From Bradyrhizobium sp. cir1 (lineage in GTDB: Bacteria; Pseudomonadota; Alphaproteobacteria; Rhizobiales; Xanthobacteraceae), in contig NZ_JACIHE010000005.1 in the NCBI RefSeq assembly GCF_014198245.1, forward strand, positions 62,001 through 126,000: a stretch of 64,000 bases of DNA. The letters are read 5' to 3'. Both the position numbers and the translations under genes were made by a program. Numbering within the stretch: the first letter of the stretch is position 1; every line of letters begins with the position of its first letter. The notes under the pieces were generated by a model, which was not told the DNA's origin, made no database searches, and saw only the letters and a list, made by a program, of their open reading frames with translations. Positions 35,789 to 44,381 of the stretch are shown piece by piece.

Positions 35789-36187
35789 TCACACCGGCAA
35801 GAACCGCTTCAGCATCGGCATGAAGAAGATCCCGAGATTGATCGCAAAGCCGATGCTCCAGAGGATCGAGCGCAGCGTCGGGCGGTTGCCGAGATAGGTC
35901 AGCACATAGGCGATCCGCACGATCAGGAACAGCGCCGCGAGCTCGTCGATCAGCCGCTGCGGCGAGTCCCTGAATTCGGCGAGCAGCACCGCGAAGGCGA
36001 AGAACGGAAAGGTCTCGATGCCGTTCTGGTGGGCGCCGAGCGCGCGCTGCGCGATGGCGTCCTCATAGAAGGCGGGATCGCGCGGCCGGGAATTGTCGAA
36101 GCTGCGAAACCTGATCCATTTGATCGAGGCGATCGTGGACAGATAAAGCAGCAGCGCCCCGAATACGCACCATTCCGCGAGCGTCAT
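35789..36187 (-). CDS. MAPEG-family membrane protein
   Basis: 132 residues, about four membrane helices. The central RALGAHQNGIETFPFFAFAVLLAE is the MAPEG signature (a conserved N-x-x-E-x-F/x-P segment), and RIAYVLTYLGNRPTLRSILW follows. Eukaryotic relatives are microsomal glutathione S-transferases and leukotriene synthases, while bacterial MAPEG proteins are mostly uncharacterised. Divergent from hemH. Confidence 0.88.
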   Translation of the reverse strand: MTLAEWCVFGALLLYLSTIASIKWIRFRSFDNSRPRDPAFYEDAIAQRALGAHQNGIETFPFFAFAVLLAEFRDSPQRLIDELAALFLIVRIAYVLTYLGNRPTLRSILWSIGFAINLGIFFMPMLKRFLPV

Positions 36188-36270
36188 CTTTCCTCCCCCG
36201 GCTTGGGTGCGACCCTAGCGAAACCGGCCTCATCTTGACAAGTTCGGACCAACGCGCGACCCAACCAGCC

Positions 36271-37308
36271 ATGAACAGCGTCGTCCCCCTCGAGACTGCG
36301 AAACCGGCCACCCGATCCGCCGGGCCGTGCGTCGGCGTGCTCCTGATCAATCTCGGCACGCCCGATACGGCGGATGCGCCCGGCGTCCGGGTCTACCTGA
36401 AGGAGTTCCTTTCGGATGTCCGCGTCATCGAGGACCAGGGCCTGATCTGGAAGCTGGTGCTGAACGGGATCATCCTGCGCAGCCGCCCCCGCACCAAGGC
36501 GCTCGACTACCGCAAGATCTGGAACACCGAGCAGAATGAGTCGCCGCTGAAGACCATCACGCGGTCGCAAGCCGACAAGCTCGCGACCGCTCTGTCGGAC
36601 CACGACCACGTCGTCGTCGACTGGGCGATGCGCTACGGCAATCCCTCGATCAAGGCGGGCATCGATGCGCTGATCGCGAAAGGCTGCGAGCGCATTCTCG
36701 CCGTGCCGCTCTATCCGCAATATTCCGCCTCGACCTCGGCCACCGTCTGCGACGAGGTCTTTCGCGTGCTCGCGCAGCTGCGCAACCAGCCGACGCTGCG
36801 GGTGACGCCGCCTTACTATGAGGACGAGGCCTATATCGCGGCGCTCGCCGTATCGATCGAGACGCATCTGGCAACGCTCCCGTTCAAGCCCGAGCTGATC
36901 GTCGCGTCCTTCCACGGCATGCCGAAATCCTATGTCGACAAGGGCGATCCCTATCAGCAGCATTGCATCGCCACCACCGAGGCGCTGCGCCGCCGGCTCG
37001 GCATGGACGAGACAAAACTGCTGCTGACTTTCCAGTCGCGCTTCGGCAATGACGAGTGGCTGCAGCCCTATACCGACAAGACCATGGAGCGGCTCGCCAG
37101 GGAAGGCGTGCGCCGCATCGCGGTGGTGACGCCGGGCTTTTCCGCCGATTGCCTTGAGACGCTGGAGGAGATCGCGCAGGAGAACGCCGAGATCTTCAAG
37201 CACAATGGCGGCGAGCAGTTTTCCGCGATCCCGTGCCTCAACGACAGTGAACCAGGCATGGACGTGATCCGCTCCCTGGTGCTGCGCGAGCTTCAGGGCT
37301 GGATCTGA
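36271..37308 (+). CDS. hemH: Ferrochelatase
   Basis: 345 residues from ATG 36271; an in-frame TTG at 36235 is less likely. GVLLINLGTPDTADAPGVRVYLKEFLSD (read as two parts) is the family opening. The catalytic His is in VASFHGMPKSYVDKGDPY, and the conserved Glu lies in VVTPGFSADCLETLEEIA. It inserts Fe(II) into protoporphyrin IX at the inner membrane surface, the last step of heme synthesis. It precedes an ABC binding protein by 8 bp. Confidence 0.96.
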   Translation: MNSVVPLETAKPATRSAGPCVGVLLINLGTPDTADAPGVRVYLKEFLSDVRVIEDQGLIWKLVLNGIILRSRPRTKALDYRKIWNTEQNESPLKTITRSQADKLATALSDHDHVVVDWAMRYGNPSIKAGIDALIAKGCERILAVPLYPQYSASTSATVCDEVFRVLAQLRNQPTLRVTPPYYEDEAYIAALAVSIETHLATLPFKPELIVASFHGMPKSYVDKGDPYQQHCIATTEALRRRLGMDETKLLLTFQSRFGNDEWLQPYTDKTMERLAREGVRRIAVVTPGFSADCLETLEEIAQENAEIFKHNGGEQFSAIPCLNDSEPGMDVIRSLVLRELQGWI

Positions 37309-37316
37309 GAGTGCCC

Positions 37317-38285
37317 ATGAACCGCCGCGAGCTCCTGGCGCTTGGGATGATCGCGGCGCTGCCGTCATCGGTGCTCGCGCAGCAGCCCGCGCGCCGGCTC
37401 GGCGTGCTCTCGGTGACAGCCGCCGACGATGTCATCGGGCAGACGCGCAGCGCTATCCTGGTCGAGGCGCTCGCGGCCCATGGCTGGAAGGAGCACGACA
37501 ATTTGCGAATCGATTGGCGCAGCGGCGCCGGTGACCGCGCGCGCATCGCCGGGCTCGCCGACGAGCTGATCGCGCTGAAGCCGGACGTCCTGCTCGCGGT
37601 CGGCACGCCCTCGGTGGAAGAGCTGCGCCGGCGCACCACGACGATCCCGATCGTGTTCGCTGTCGTCACCGATCCCGTCAGCCAGGGCTTTGTCCAGAAT
37701 CTTGCGCATCCCGGCGGCAACATCACCGGCTTCACCGATTACGACGGCCCGCTGGCCGGCAAATGGCTGGAGATGCTGACCCAGGTCACGCCGAAAGTGT
37801 CCCGCGTCTTCGTCGTCTACAATCCCGCCACCGCGCCGTTCGCGCCGTTGATGCTGCGCACGATCGAGGACGCCGCACGGACGCTTCACGTCACGGTCGA
37901 ACCCGCGCCGGTCCATGATACCGCTTCGATCGCGGCGCTGGCTTCGCGACAGGACGGCGGCCTGCTGATCCTGCCGGACTTCTTCACCATGGCCAACCGC
38001 GCGCAGCTGCTGGCGGCAATCGCGCAGGCGCGCGTGCCGGCGGTGTTCTGGAGCCGCACCTTCGTCGAGGAGGGCGGGCTGATGTCCTACAGCACTGACA
38101 GCGCCGAGCAGCTCCGTCGCGCCGCGGGCTACATCGACCGCATCCTCAAGGGCGCGCAGGCGGCCGACCTCCCGGTCCAGAACCCCACCAAGTTCGAGCT
38201 TGCGGTCAACCTGAAGGCGGCCAAGTCGCTTGGCGTCACGCTTTCCCCAAGCCTGCTCGCAATCGCGAACGATGTCATCGAATGA
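37317..38285 (+). CDS. ABC transporter substrate-binding protein (PF04392-like)
   Basis: 322 residues from ATG 37317 (GTG 37311 overlaps as an alternative). Signal peptide RRELLALGMIAALPSSVLAQ. The body shows the DUF534/TrpX-type pattern: LVEALAAHGWKEHDNLRIDWR, DVLLAVGTPSVEELRRRT, IPIVFAVVTDPVSQGFVQNL AHPGGNITGF (two parts), and FELAVNLKAAKSLGVTLSPSLL at the end. Ligands of the family include tryptophan or unknown small molecules. No permease is adjacent; a tie to hemH is only by the 8-bp spacing. Confidence 0.88.
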   Translation: MNRRELLALGMIAALPSSVLAQQPARRLGVLSVTAADDVIGQTRSAILVEALAAHGWKEHDNLRIDWRSGAGDRARIAGLADELIALKPDVLLAVGTPSVEELRRRTTTIPIVFAVVTDPVSQGFVQNLAHPGGNITGFTDYDGPLAGKWLEMLTQVTPKVSRVFVVYNPATAPFAPLMLRTIEDAARTLHVTVEPAPVHDTASIAALASRQDGGLLILPDFFTMANRAQLLAAIAQARVPAVFWSRTFVEEGGLMSYSTDSAEQLRRAAGYIDRILKGAQAADLPVQNPTKFELAVNLKAAKSLGVTLSPSLLAIANDVIE

Positions 38286-38506
38286 AGCCGTCCGTGCCGG
38301 CCGGATTCGTTAACTTTCGCTGATAGGTCTGCGCTCGCACGCTTTCAAGGCCGGCTCGCAAATACATAATCGCGACCGTTCCCTCTCCGTACGTCTTGTG
38401 CAGAATCGTGCCGATGCCGACGTTACGCGCGACCGCTGAACCGGTAAGGTCGTGATCCCGACCAATGACAGCGCGGGAAAGGGCTTCTTTCCGCCTTGGA
38501 GGAGTT

Positions 38507-39505
38507 ATGAGCGGTTTCGACATTTTCGCGATTGTTCTGGTTTTGCTCGTCATCGTCACGCTGCTGGCCGGCGTGAAGACGGTGCCGCAGGGCTATGACT
38601 GGACCATCGAGCGGTTCGGCAAATACACCCAGACGCTGAGCCCCGGGCTCAACCTGATCGTGCCCTATTTCGATCGCGTCGGACGCAAGATCAACATGAT
38701 GGAGCAGGTGATCGACATCCCCGAGCAGGAGGTGATCACCAAAGACAACGCCACGGTGACGGTCGACGGCGTCGCCTTCTTCCAGGTCTTCGATGCCGCG
38801 AAGGCGAGCTACGAGGTCGCCAACCTGACGCAGGCCATCACGGTCCTGACCATGACCAACATCCGTTCGGTGATGGGCTCGATGGATCTCGACCAGGTGC
38901 TGTCGCACCGCGACGAGATCAACGAGCGCCTGCTCCGCGTCGTCGATGCCGCGGTGTCGCCCTGGGGCGTCAAGGTCAACCGCATCGAGATCAAGGACAT
39001 CGTGCCGCCGGCCGACCTCGTCGAAGCCATGGGCCGGCAGATGAAGGCCGAGCGCGTCAAGCGCGCCGACATCCTCGCCGCCGAGGGCCAGCGCCAGTCC
39101 GAGATCCTGCGCGCCGAGGGCGCCAAGCAGGGCCAGATCCTCCAGGCCGAAGGCCGCCGCGAAGCCGCCTTCCGCGATGCCGAGGCGCGCGAGCGTCTGG
39201 CCGAGGCCGAAGCCAAGGCGACGCAGGCGGTCTCTGAGGCTATTGCCAAGGGCGACGTCGCCGCGCTGAACTACTTCATCGCCGACAAGTACATCAAGGC
39301 GTTCGGCCAGTTCGCGGATGCGCCGAACCAGAAGATCATCATGCTGCCGATGGAAGCGACCAGCATGCTCGGCTCGCTCGCCGGCATCGGCGAGATTGCC
39401 AAGGCGACGTTCGGCGAAAGCGCGGCCTCTGCGGCGGCTGCGGCCCGCCGCGGCGGCTCGGTGCCGTCGTCCGGCCCGACACCGCCGGCGGTACCGCAGC
39501 AGTAA
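38507..39505 (+). CDS. SPFH/Band 7 (stomatin-like) membrane protein, QmcA-like
   Basis: 332 residues from ATG 38507, which follows GGAGG by 6 nt. An N-terminal membrane segment (IFAIVLVLLVIVTLLAGV) is followed by the SPFH domain (VPQGYDWTIERFGKYTQTLSPGLNLIVPY, read in parts) and a long Ala/Glu-rich coiled coil with ILRAEGAKQGQILQAEGRREAAF. The C-terminus is Pro-rich. Such proteins form ring-shaped microdomains with NfeD partners, here the next gene. Confidence 0.92.
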   Translation: MSGFDIFAIVLVLLVIVTLLAGVKTVPQGYDWTIERFGKYTQTLSPGLNLIVPYFDRVGRKINMMEQVIDIPEQEVITKDNATVTVDGVAFFQVFDAAKASYEVANLTQAITVLTMTNIRSVMGSMDLDQVLSHRDEINERLLRVVDAAVSPWGVKVNRIEIKDIVPPADLVEAMGRQMKAERVKRADILAAEGQRQSEILRAEGAKQGQILQAEGRREAAFRDAEARERLAEAEAKATQAVSEAIAKGDVAALNYFIADKYIKAFGQFADAPNQKIIMLPMEATSMLGSLAGIGEIAKATFGESAASAAAAARRGGSVPSSGPTPPAVPQQ

Positions 39506-39603
39506 CGGATCATACGCAGGCCCCGAACCCGGAAGACCATGCTAGTGGAAAGTGGGCACCGGTTTTCCGATAAGGGCCAGCGCCACTTCAAAGAGGTCGT
39601 GTC

Positions 39604-40047
39604 ATGACCGACATGTTCGTATCGCTCGGCACCTGGAACTGGCTGATCTTCGGCTTCATCCTGATGGCGCTGGAGACGATCGCGCCGGGCGTCTTTTTGT
39701 TCTGGCTCGGGCTCGCTGCTTTGCTGGTGGGCCTGGTCTCGTTCGGCGTTCATCTGTCCTGGCAGATCCAGCTCGTGATGTTCGCGGTGTTCGCGGTAGC
39801 CGCGGTGCCGGTCTGGCGCCGCCTTGCGCGGCCGAAGCCTGACGAAAGCGCAAGCCCGTTCCTCAACAAGCGCACCGAGGCGCTGCTCGGGCGCGAGTTC
39901 ACGTTGGAGAAGCCGATCATCGACGGCAGCGGCACCGTGCGCATCGGCGACACGGTGTGGCGCGTGGCCGGCCCGGATACGCCAGCGGGCACGCGGGTCA
40001 AGGTGGTGCAGGTCGACGGCGCCAACCTGACGGTCGCGGCGGCGTAG
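39604..40047 (+). CDS. NfeD-family membrane protein
   Basis: 147 residues. Two to three N-terminal hydrophobic segments (LIFGFILMALETIAPGVFLFWLGLAALLVGLV, read as two) and a C-terminal OB-fold-like domain (GREFTLEKPIIDGSGTVRIGDTVWRVAGPDTPAG, read as parts) define NfeD1b-type proteins. It follows the SPFH gene by 98 bp in the same direction, the classical stomatin-NfeD operon pair thought to organise membrane microdomains. Confidence 0.92.
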   Translation: MTDMFVSLGTWNWLIFGFILMALETIAPGVFLFWLGLAALLVGLVSFGVHLSWQIQLVMFAVFAVAAVPVWRRLARPKPDESASPFLNKRTEALLGREFTLEKPIIDGSGTVRIGDTVWRVAGPDTPAGTRVKVVQVDGANLTVAAA

Positions 40048-40051
40048 CCTT

Positions 40052-40191
40052 CTTCTTACCTCTCCCCGCTTGCGGGGAGAGGTCGGATCGCTCTTGCGAT
40101 CCGGGTGAGGGGGTACAGGTCCCTCGACGACCTCTAGCGTGGAGAGAGGCCCCTCACCCCAACCCTCTCCCCGTAAGAACGGGGAGAGGGA
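40052..40191. repeat. Intergenic repeat, family E copy 1
   Basis: About 140 bp starting TTCTTACCTCTCCCCGC and ending CGGGGAGAGGG, with inner TGAGGGGGTACAGGT. The reverse complement of nearly the whole element occurs at 58990-59127, differing mainly in about 20 central bases. The ends are GC-rich inverted repeats (CTCTCCCCG / CGGGGAGAG). Confidence 0.85.
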
Positions 40192-40201
40192 GAACACCGT
40201 C

Positions 40202-40528
40202 CTACCTCTTCCACCTCTCCGCAAACCGGTACAGCGGCATGAAGGTCTCGCACAATTCCCGCCCCAGCGCGGTCAATCCGTAGCCGCCGCCGTCGCCCAG
40301 CTCCACGAATCCTGCTTCGCGCAGCTCCGTCAGCCGCGCCTGCAGCACCGTGGGCGAGGCCTCGTCGCAGGCGGTGCGCAGGACGCGCGAGGTGAGGGGC
40401 TCGTCGCGCAACTCCCACAATATCCGCAGGCTCCAGCGCCGGCCGAGCAGGTCGAGTAGCGCCATGATCGGCCGGCCCGTGCGTGAGCCGCGGACGCCGC
40501 GCGTCTTGGAAGCGGCCTGTTTCGCCAT
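40202..40528 (-). CDS. HxlR-family winged-helix transcriptional regulator
   Basis: 108 residues. GRPIMALLDLLGRRWSLRILWEL is the helix that opens HxlR domains, followed by the recognition-helix region ASPTVLQARLTELREAGFVE and the wing GDGGGYGLTALGREL (each named separately). The usual Cys of YodB-type redox sensors is absent at the N-terminus; a Cys is found in RTACDEA. Divergent from the CMD-family gene with two operators between, so it likely controls that gene and itself. Confidence 0.87.
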   Translation of the reverse strand: MAKQAASKTRGVRGSRTGRPIMALLDLLGRRWSLRILWELRDEPLTSRVLRTACDEASPTVLQARLTELREAGFVELGDGGGYGLTALGRELCETFMPLYRFAERWKR

Positions 40529-40547
40529 CGGTGGTCCCTTGCGTCAT

Positions 40548-40588
40548 GCTACAAATAGTGTAGCGTATTGCTACGATAATTGTAGCAA
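40548..40588. promoter_or_regulatory. Tandem GCTAC-N7-GTAGC operators in the divergent promoter region
   Basis: Site 1 (40548-40564) is GCTAC-N7-GTAGC and site 2 (40568-40588) is TTGCTAC-N7-GTAGCAA. Both are perfect inverted repeats with the same 7-nt spacer, centred 22 bp (two helical turns) apart. They lie between the HxlR gene and the CMD-family gene, the expected place for HxlR dimers to bind. Confidence 0.75.
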
Positions 40589-40600
40589 CGGAGGCCGCCT

Positions 40601-41164
40601 ATGTCTTCCGCCACGTCCGAAGCCATGCCGCGCATTGCCCCGCTCACCCCGCCTTATCCCCCGGAGATACAGGCGCAGTTCGACCGCATCATGCGCGGCG
40701 CGCCGCCGTTGGTGCTGTTCCGGGTGATGGCGGGCCACGCCCGCGCCTGGGACAAGTTCCGCGCCGGCGGCCTGCTCGATCCCGGGCCGTTGTCGCTGCG
40801 CGACCGCGAGATCGTCATCGACCGCACCTGCGCGCTCAACAGATGCGAATATGAATGGGGCGTGCATGTCGCGATTTTTGCCGGGCCGGCGAAGCTCACC
40901 GAGGAGGAGGTTCGTGCCACGGTACTGGGCAATGCGACGTCGGCCTGCTGGTCACCGGGCGAGCAGGCGCTGATCGCGGCCGCCGACGCGCTGCACACCC
41001 GCGCGACGCTGAGCGACGAGGAATTCGCCGCGCTCGCAGCGCATTACGACGAGGCGCAGGTCTTGGAGATCATGCTCTTGTGCGGCTTCTATCGCACGGT
41101 GTCGTATCTGGCGAACGGGCTGCGACTGCCGCTCGAGGAGACGGCGGCGCGGTTTCCGGCGTAG
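40601..41164 (+). CDS. Carboxymuconolactone decarboxylase (CMD)-family protein
   Basis: 187 residues, ATG preceded by GGAGG. The core reads RDREIVIDRTCALNRCEYEWGVHVAIF, where N-x-x-Y-E-W-x-x-H is the usual CMD signature, followed by the helical LTEEEVRATV and a C-terminal YRTVSYLANGLRLPLEE. The C-x-x-C of AhpD peroxidases is replaced by C-A-L-N-R-C. Possibly an aromatic-ring or hydroperoxide-related enzyme; substrate unknown. The divergent HxlR regulator suggests inducible expression by an electrophile or aromatic compound. Confidence 0.85.
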   Translation: MSSATSEAMPRIAPLTPPYPPEIQAQFDRIMRGAPPLVLFRVMAGHARAWDKFRAGGLLDPGPLSLRDREIVIDRTCALNRCEYEWGVHVAIFAGPAKLTEEEVRATVLGNATSACWSPGEQALIAAADALHTRATLSDEEFAALAAHYDEAQVLEIMLLCGFYRTVSYLANGLRLPLEETAARFPA

Positions 41165-41198
41165 CTTTCTTCATTGGGAGGTGCGCCGCACCCACGCT

Positions 41199-41301
41199 GT
41201 CATTCCGGGGCGCGCGAAGCGCGAGCCCGGAATCCATCGGGCAGCGATCTCGGAGTGAAATGGATTCCGGGCTCGCGCCAACTGGCGCGCCCCGGAATGA
41301 C
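41199..41301. repeat. Intergenic fold-back repeat, family A copy 2
   Basis: Outer arms GTCATTCCGGGGCGCG (41199-41214) and CGCGCCCCGGAATGAC (41286-41301) are perfect 16-bp inverted repeats. A nested perfect 16-bp pair, GCGAGCCCGGAATCCA (41221-41236) and TGGATTCCGGGCTCGC (41261-41276), lies within. The element could form a long cruciform or RNA hairpin. Confidence 0.88.
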
Positions 41302-41319
41302 GGGTGGAGACAGCGTGCC

Positions 41320-42327
41320 CTACGCCACGCCCGCGCGCAGCAGATCGTGCAGGTGCACGATACCCACCACCTTGTCCGCCTCGGTTACCAGCAGCGTGGT
41401 GATCTTGCTGGCGTTGAGCACCTCGATCATCTCGCTCGCCAGCATCGAGGGCGGCACGGACTTCGGCTGCTTCGTCATGATCTCGTCGACCGTCGCCGTC
41501 AAAAGGTCGGGCCGCATGTGGCGGCGGAGGTCGCCGTCGGTGATGATGCCGACGGCCTCGCCCGCCTCGTTGACGATACAGACGCACCCCAAGCCCTTCG
41601 CGGACATCTCGACGACGGCGTCCGACATCTTGGTGCCTTCAGGCTTGAGCGGGATCTCGGCACCGGTGCGCATATAGTCGCGCACGAATTTCAGCATCGC
41701 GCCCAGCTTGCCGCCGGGGTGGAAATGCGCGAACTCCAGCGCGGTGAAGCCGCGGCCTTCGAGCAGCGCGATCGCGATGGCATCGCCGATCGCGACCTGC
41801 ATCATGGTCGAGGTGGTCGGCGCCAGATTGTGCGGGCAGGCCTCGCGGGCCTTGGGCAGCTCGATCACGATGTCGGCGGCCTGTCCCAGCGAGGACGCAG
41901 CGTTCGACGTCACCGCGATCATGGGGATCGCGAACCGTGCCGAATAGTTCACCAGCGTCTTCATTTCCGGCTGCTCGCCGGACCAGGACAGCGCCATGAT
42001 GACGTCATCAGTGGTGATCATGCCGAGGTCGCCATGGGCGGCTTCCGCGGTGTGAACGAAGAAGGCGGGTGTGCCGGTCGAGGCCAGCGTCGCCGCGATC
42101 TTGCGCGCCATGTGCCCGGACTTGCCGAGCCCGGTGACGATGACGCGCCCCTTGGCATTGCGGATCAGCTCGACCGCCCTCGCGAAGGTCGCGCCCAGCG
42201 GGCCGCGCAGCGCGACGGCGAGGGCGTTGATGCCGCCGCTCTCCGTCTCCAGCGTGCGGAGTGCGGATTCGACGCTGTCAGGGATGGAGCCGGATGATTG
42301 GGTCATCAGCGGTTTCGAACTCGGCAT
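41320..42327 (-). CDS. kdsD: Arabinose-5-phosphate isomerase (KpsF/GutQ family)
   Basis: 335 residues from ATG 42327. N-terminal SIS domain: GRVIVTGLGKSGHMARKIAATLASTGTPAFFVH (in parts), HGDLGMITTDDVIMALSWSGEQPEM and catalytic/metal residues near APTTSTMMQVAIGDAIAIALLE. Two C-terminal CBS domains follow (VCIVNEAGEAVGIITDGDLRR and LLVTEADKVVGIVHLHDLLRAGV). It interconverts ribulose-5-P and arabinose-5-P, the first step to Kdo of lipopolysaccharide. The final size matches the family (about 330). Confidence 0.93.
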   Translation of the reverse strand: MPSSKPLMTQSSGSIPDSVESALRTLETESGGINALAVALRGPLGATFARAVELIRNAKGRVIVTGLGKSGHMARKIAATLASTGTPAFFVHTAEAAHGDLGMITTDDVIMALSWSGEQPEMKTLVNYSARFAIPMIAVTSNAASSLGQAADIVIELPKAREACPHNLAPTTSTMMQVAIGDAIAIALLEGRGFTALEFAHFHPGGKLGAMLKFVRDYMRTGAEIPLKPEGTKMSDAVVEMSAKGLGCVCIVNEAGEAVGIITDGDLRRHMRPDLLTATVDEIMTKQPKSVPPSMLASEMIEVLNASKITTLLVTEADKVVGIVHLHDLLRAGVA

Positions 42328-42520
42328 GTCCAGGTCCAGGGAGGAGGGGCGTTCGCCCGTTGGCGCCTGCTTAGCACGATGCCGCTGTCGAGGCGACGAG
42401 AGCCCTAATGCCCTCAACCGGTCATTAACCATAATTGTTTTAACTCCATTAACGATGGGTTCCCGCCAGCCGGCCGGAGGCCGTCTTGAAAGTGTTTGAT
42501 TTCGTTGGAGTTATTCCATC

Positions 42521-44263
42521 GTGGGGTCGTCTCCAGGCATGGGCCGGAGCAAACGCGCGCATTTCCTGCGCGCCGCTTTGCCGTGCCTCGCGCTGACGGC
42601 CCTCGGCAGCGCCCCGGCGGCGGCGCAGAGCCTCACGCCCGACCTGTTCAATCCCAACCGCGGCGGCTTTGCCTCGCCCGACACGCTGCCGACGCGCCGC
42701 ACGGCGGCCGTGCCGCAGGCGCCGTCGGACGCGCTGCCGGCGCTCCCCGATCCCAATGCCGATCCGCGCAGGAGCCAGCAGGCGCCCGCGACTTCGCGCG
42801 TGGGGCAGGTGCCGACCTACGGCCTGCCGGCCGCCAATGGCGCCAGCGGCTCCGGCTACGACTCGCTGAACCGCAAGCGCCAGCAGCCAAAACTCTATCC
42901 CGGCCAAGCGAAGCCGAAGCGCCCGCTCGGCCCGGGCTCGCCGCCACCCCCGGCAACGCCGGTCAGGACTCTGGGGCCGCCGCGCATCGCACCGCCGCCG
43001 TCCGAGAATGCGCACAAGACGCCGGTACCGCCCGCGATGGCCGGCAATGTGCCGGGCCAGCCGCTGCGCCGCCGCCTCAAGGCCGATGACGACGCGTTCC
43101 GCGCGGTCGGCGATTACGCCGGCAGCTTCCTGATCAAGGGCGGGCTCGAGCTCTCGACCGGCTATGACACCAACCCGGCGCGGCTGAACAAGCCGGTCGG
43201 CTCGCCGGTCTATGTCGTCGCGCCCGATCTCCTTGTCGTGTCCGACTGGGAGCGCCACGCGCTGGTCGCGGATTTGCGCGGCTCGTTCTCGGGCTACACC
43301 AACAACATGCCGGCGACGATCGACGGCTTTGCCTCGCCGTCGCCGGTCGAGATCAACCGCCCTGATTTCACCGGCCATGTCGACGGCCGCGTCGACGTCG
43401 ACCGCGATTTCAAGCTCACCTCGCAGCTGCGCCTGCGGCTCGCCACCGACAATCCCGGCAGCCCGAACGTGCAGGCCGGCCTGCAGAAATATCCCGTCTA
43501 CGCCACCTATGGCACGACGATCGGCTTCGACCAGACCTTCAACCGCTTCCAGGTCGCCGCCGGCGCCACCGTCGATCGCACCGCCTACACCGATTCGAAG
43601 CTCACCGATGGCTCGACCTCCAGCAACGACGACCGCGACTTCAACCAGTATGGCGGCGTCGGCCGCTTCTCCTATGATCTGAAGCCGGGGCTGAAGCCGT
43701 TCGTCGAGATCCAGGGCGACTCCCGCGTCCACGACCAGGCCGCCGACCGCAACGGCTATTTCCGCGATTCGAACGGCGGCTACGCCAAGGTCGGCTCGTC
43801 CTTCGAATTCTCGCGCATCCTTACCGGAGAGATCTCGGTCGGCTATTCCGCGCGCAATTATGTCGACCCGCGCCTCAGCCAACTCGCGGGCTTCCTCACC
43901 GCAGGCTCGCTGATCTGGAATGCAAGCGGACTCACGACCGTAAAATTCTTCACCGACACGCAGATCAACGAGACCACCGTCCCCGGCTCATCCGGCGTGC
44001 TCGTGCACACCTATGCCGCCGAAGTCGACCACGACTTCCGCCGCTGGCTCACCGCGGTCGGCAAGTTCACCTACGGCACCTACGACTACCAGAACCAGGG
44101 TCGCAACGACAAAACCTACTCGCTCGAAGGCAATTTGATCTACAAGCTCAACCGCAACATCTGGATCAAGGGCACGCTGCGGCACGACATCCTGGATTCG
44201 AACCAGGCGGGCTCGAGCTCGCAGGGGACGGTGGTGATGGTCGGGGTGAGGCTGCAGAATTAA
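42521..44263 (+). CDS. Outer-membrane beta-barrel protein
   Basis: 580 residues from GTG 42521, preceded by GGAG at 10 nt; ATG 42539 in frame is an alternative. Signal peptide (about residues 8-36, RAALPCLALTALGSAPAAAQ), then a Pro-rich linker to about residue 190, then about 380 residues with alternating aromatic/polar strands (e.g. FKLTSQLRLRLATDN, IWIKGTLRHDIL) ending in GTVVMVGVRLQN, the aromatic or hydrophobic C-terminus of a barrel. It resembles rhizobial outer membrane beta-barrel proteins (BBP2 family); the transported substrate, if any, is unknown. Confidence 0.83.
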   Translation: MGSSPGMGRSKRAHFLRAALPCLALTALGSAPAAAQSLTPDLFNPNRGGFASPDTLPTRRTAAVPQAPSDALPALPDPNADPRRSQQAPATSRVGQVPTYGLPAANGASGSGYDSLNRKRQQPKLYPGQAKPKRPLGPGSPPPPATPVRTLGPPRIAPPPSENAHKTPVPPAMAGNVPGQPLRRRLKADDDAFRAVGDYAGSFLIKGGLELSTGYDTNPARLNKPVGSPVYVVAPDLLVVSDWERHALVADLRGSFSGYTNNMPATIDGFASPSPVEINRPDFTGHVDGRVDVDRDFKLTSQLRLRLATDNPGSPNVQAGLQKYPVYATYGTTIGFDQTFNRFQVAAGATVDRTAYTDSKLTDGSTSSNDDRDFNQYGGVGRFSYDLKPGLKPFVEIQGDSRVHDQAADRNGYFRDSNGGYAKVGSSFEFSRILTGEISVGYSARNYVDPRLSQLAGFLTAGSLIWNASGLTTVKFFTDTQINETTVPGSSGVLVHTYAAEVDHDFRRWLTAVGKFTYGTYDYQNQGRNDKTYSLEGNLIYKLNRNIWIKGTLRHDILDSNQAGSSSQGTVVMVGVRLQN

Positions 44264-44381
44264 ACCCGATCCGGACGCCGCTCCGCGCACAATCGAAAGT
44301 CGGATATCTGCTACCCTAGGTGGACGGTCCCGCTTGTGTTAAGACGCATATGCTTGGTACCTGCGATCGTCGGTCTTGCAC

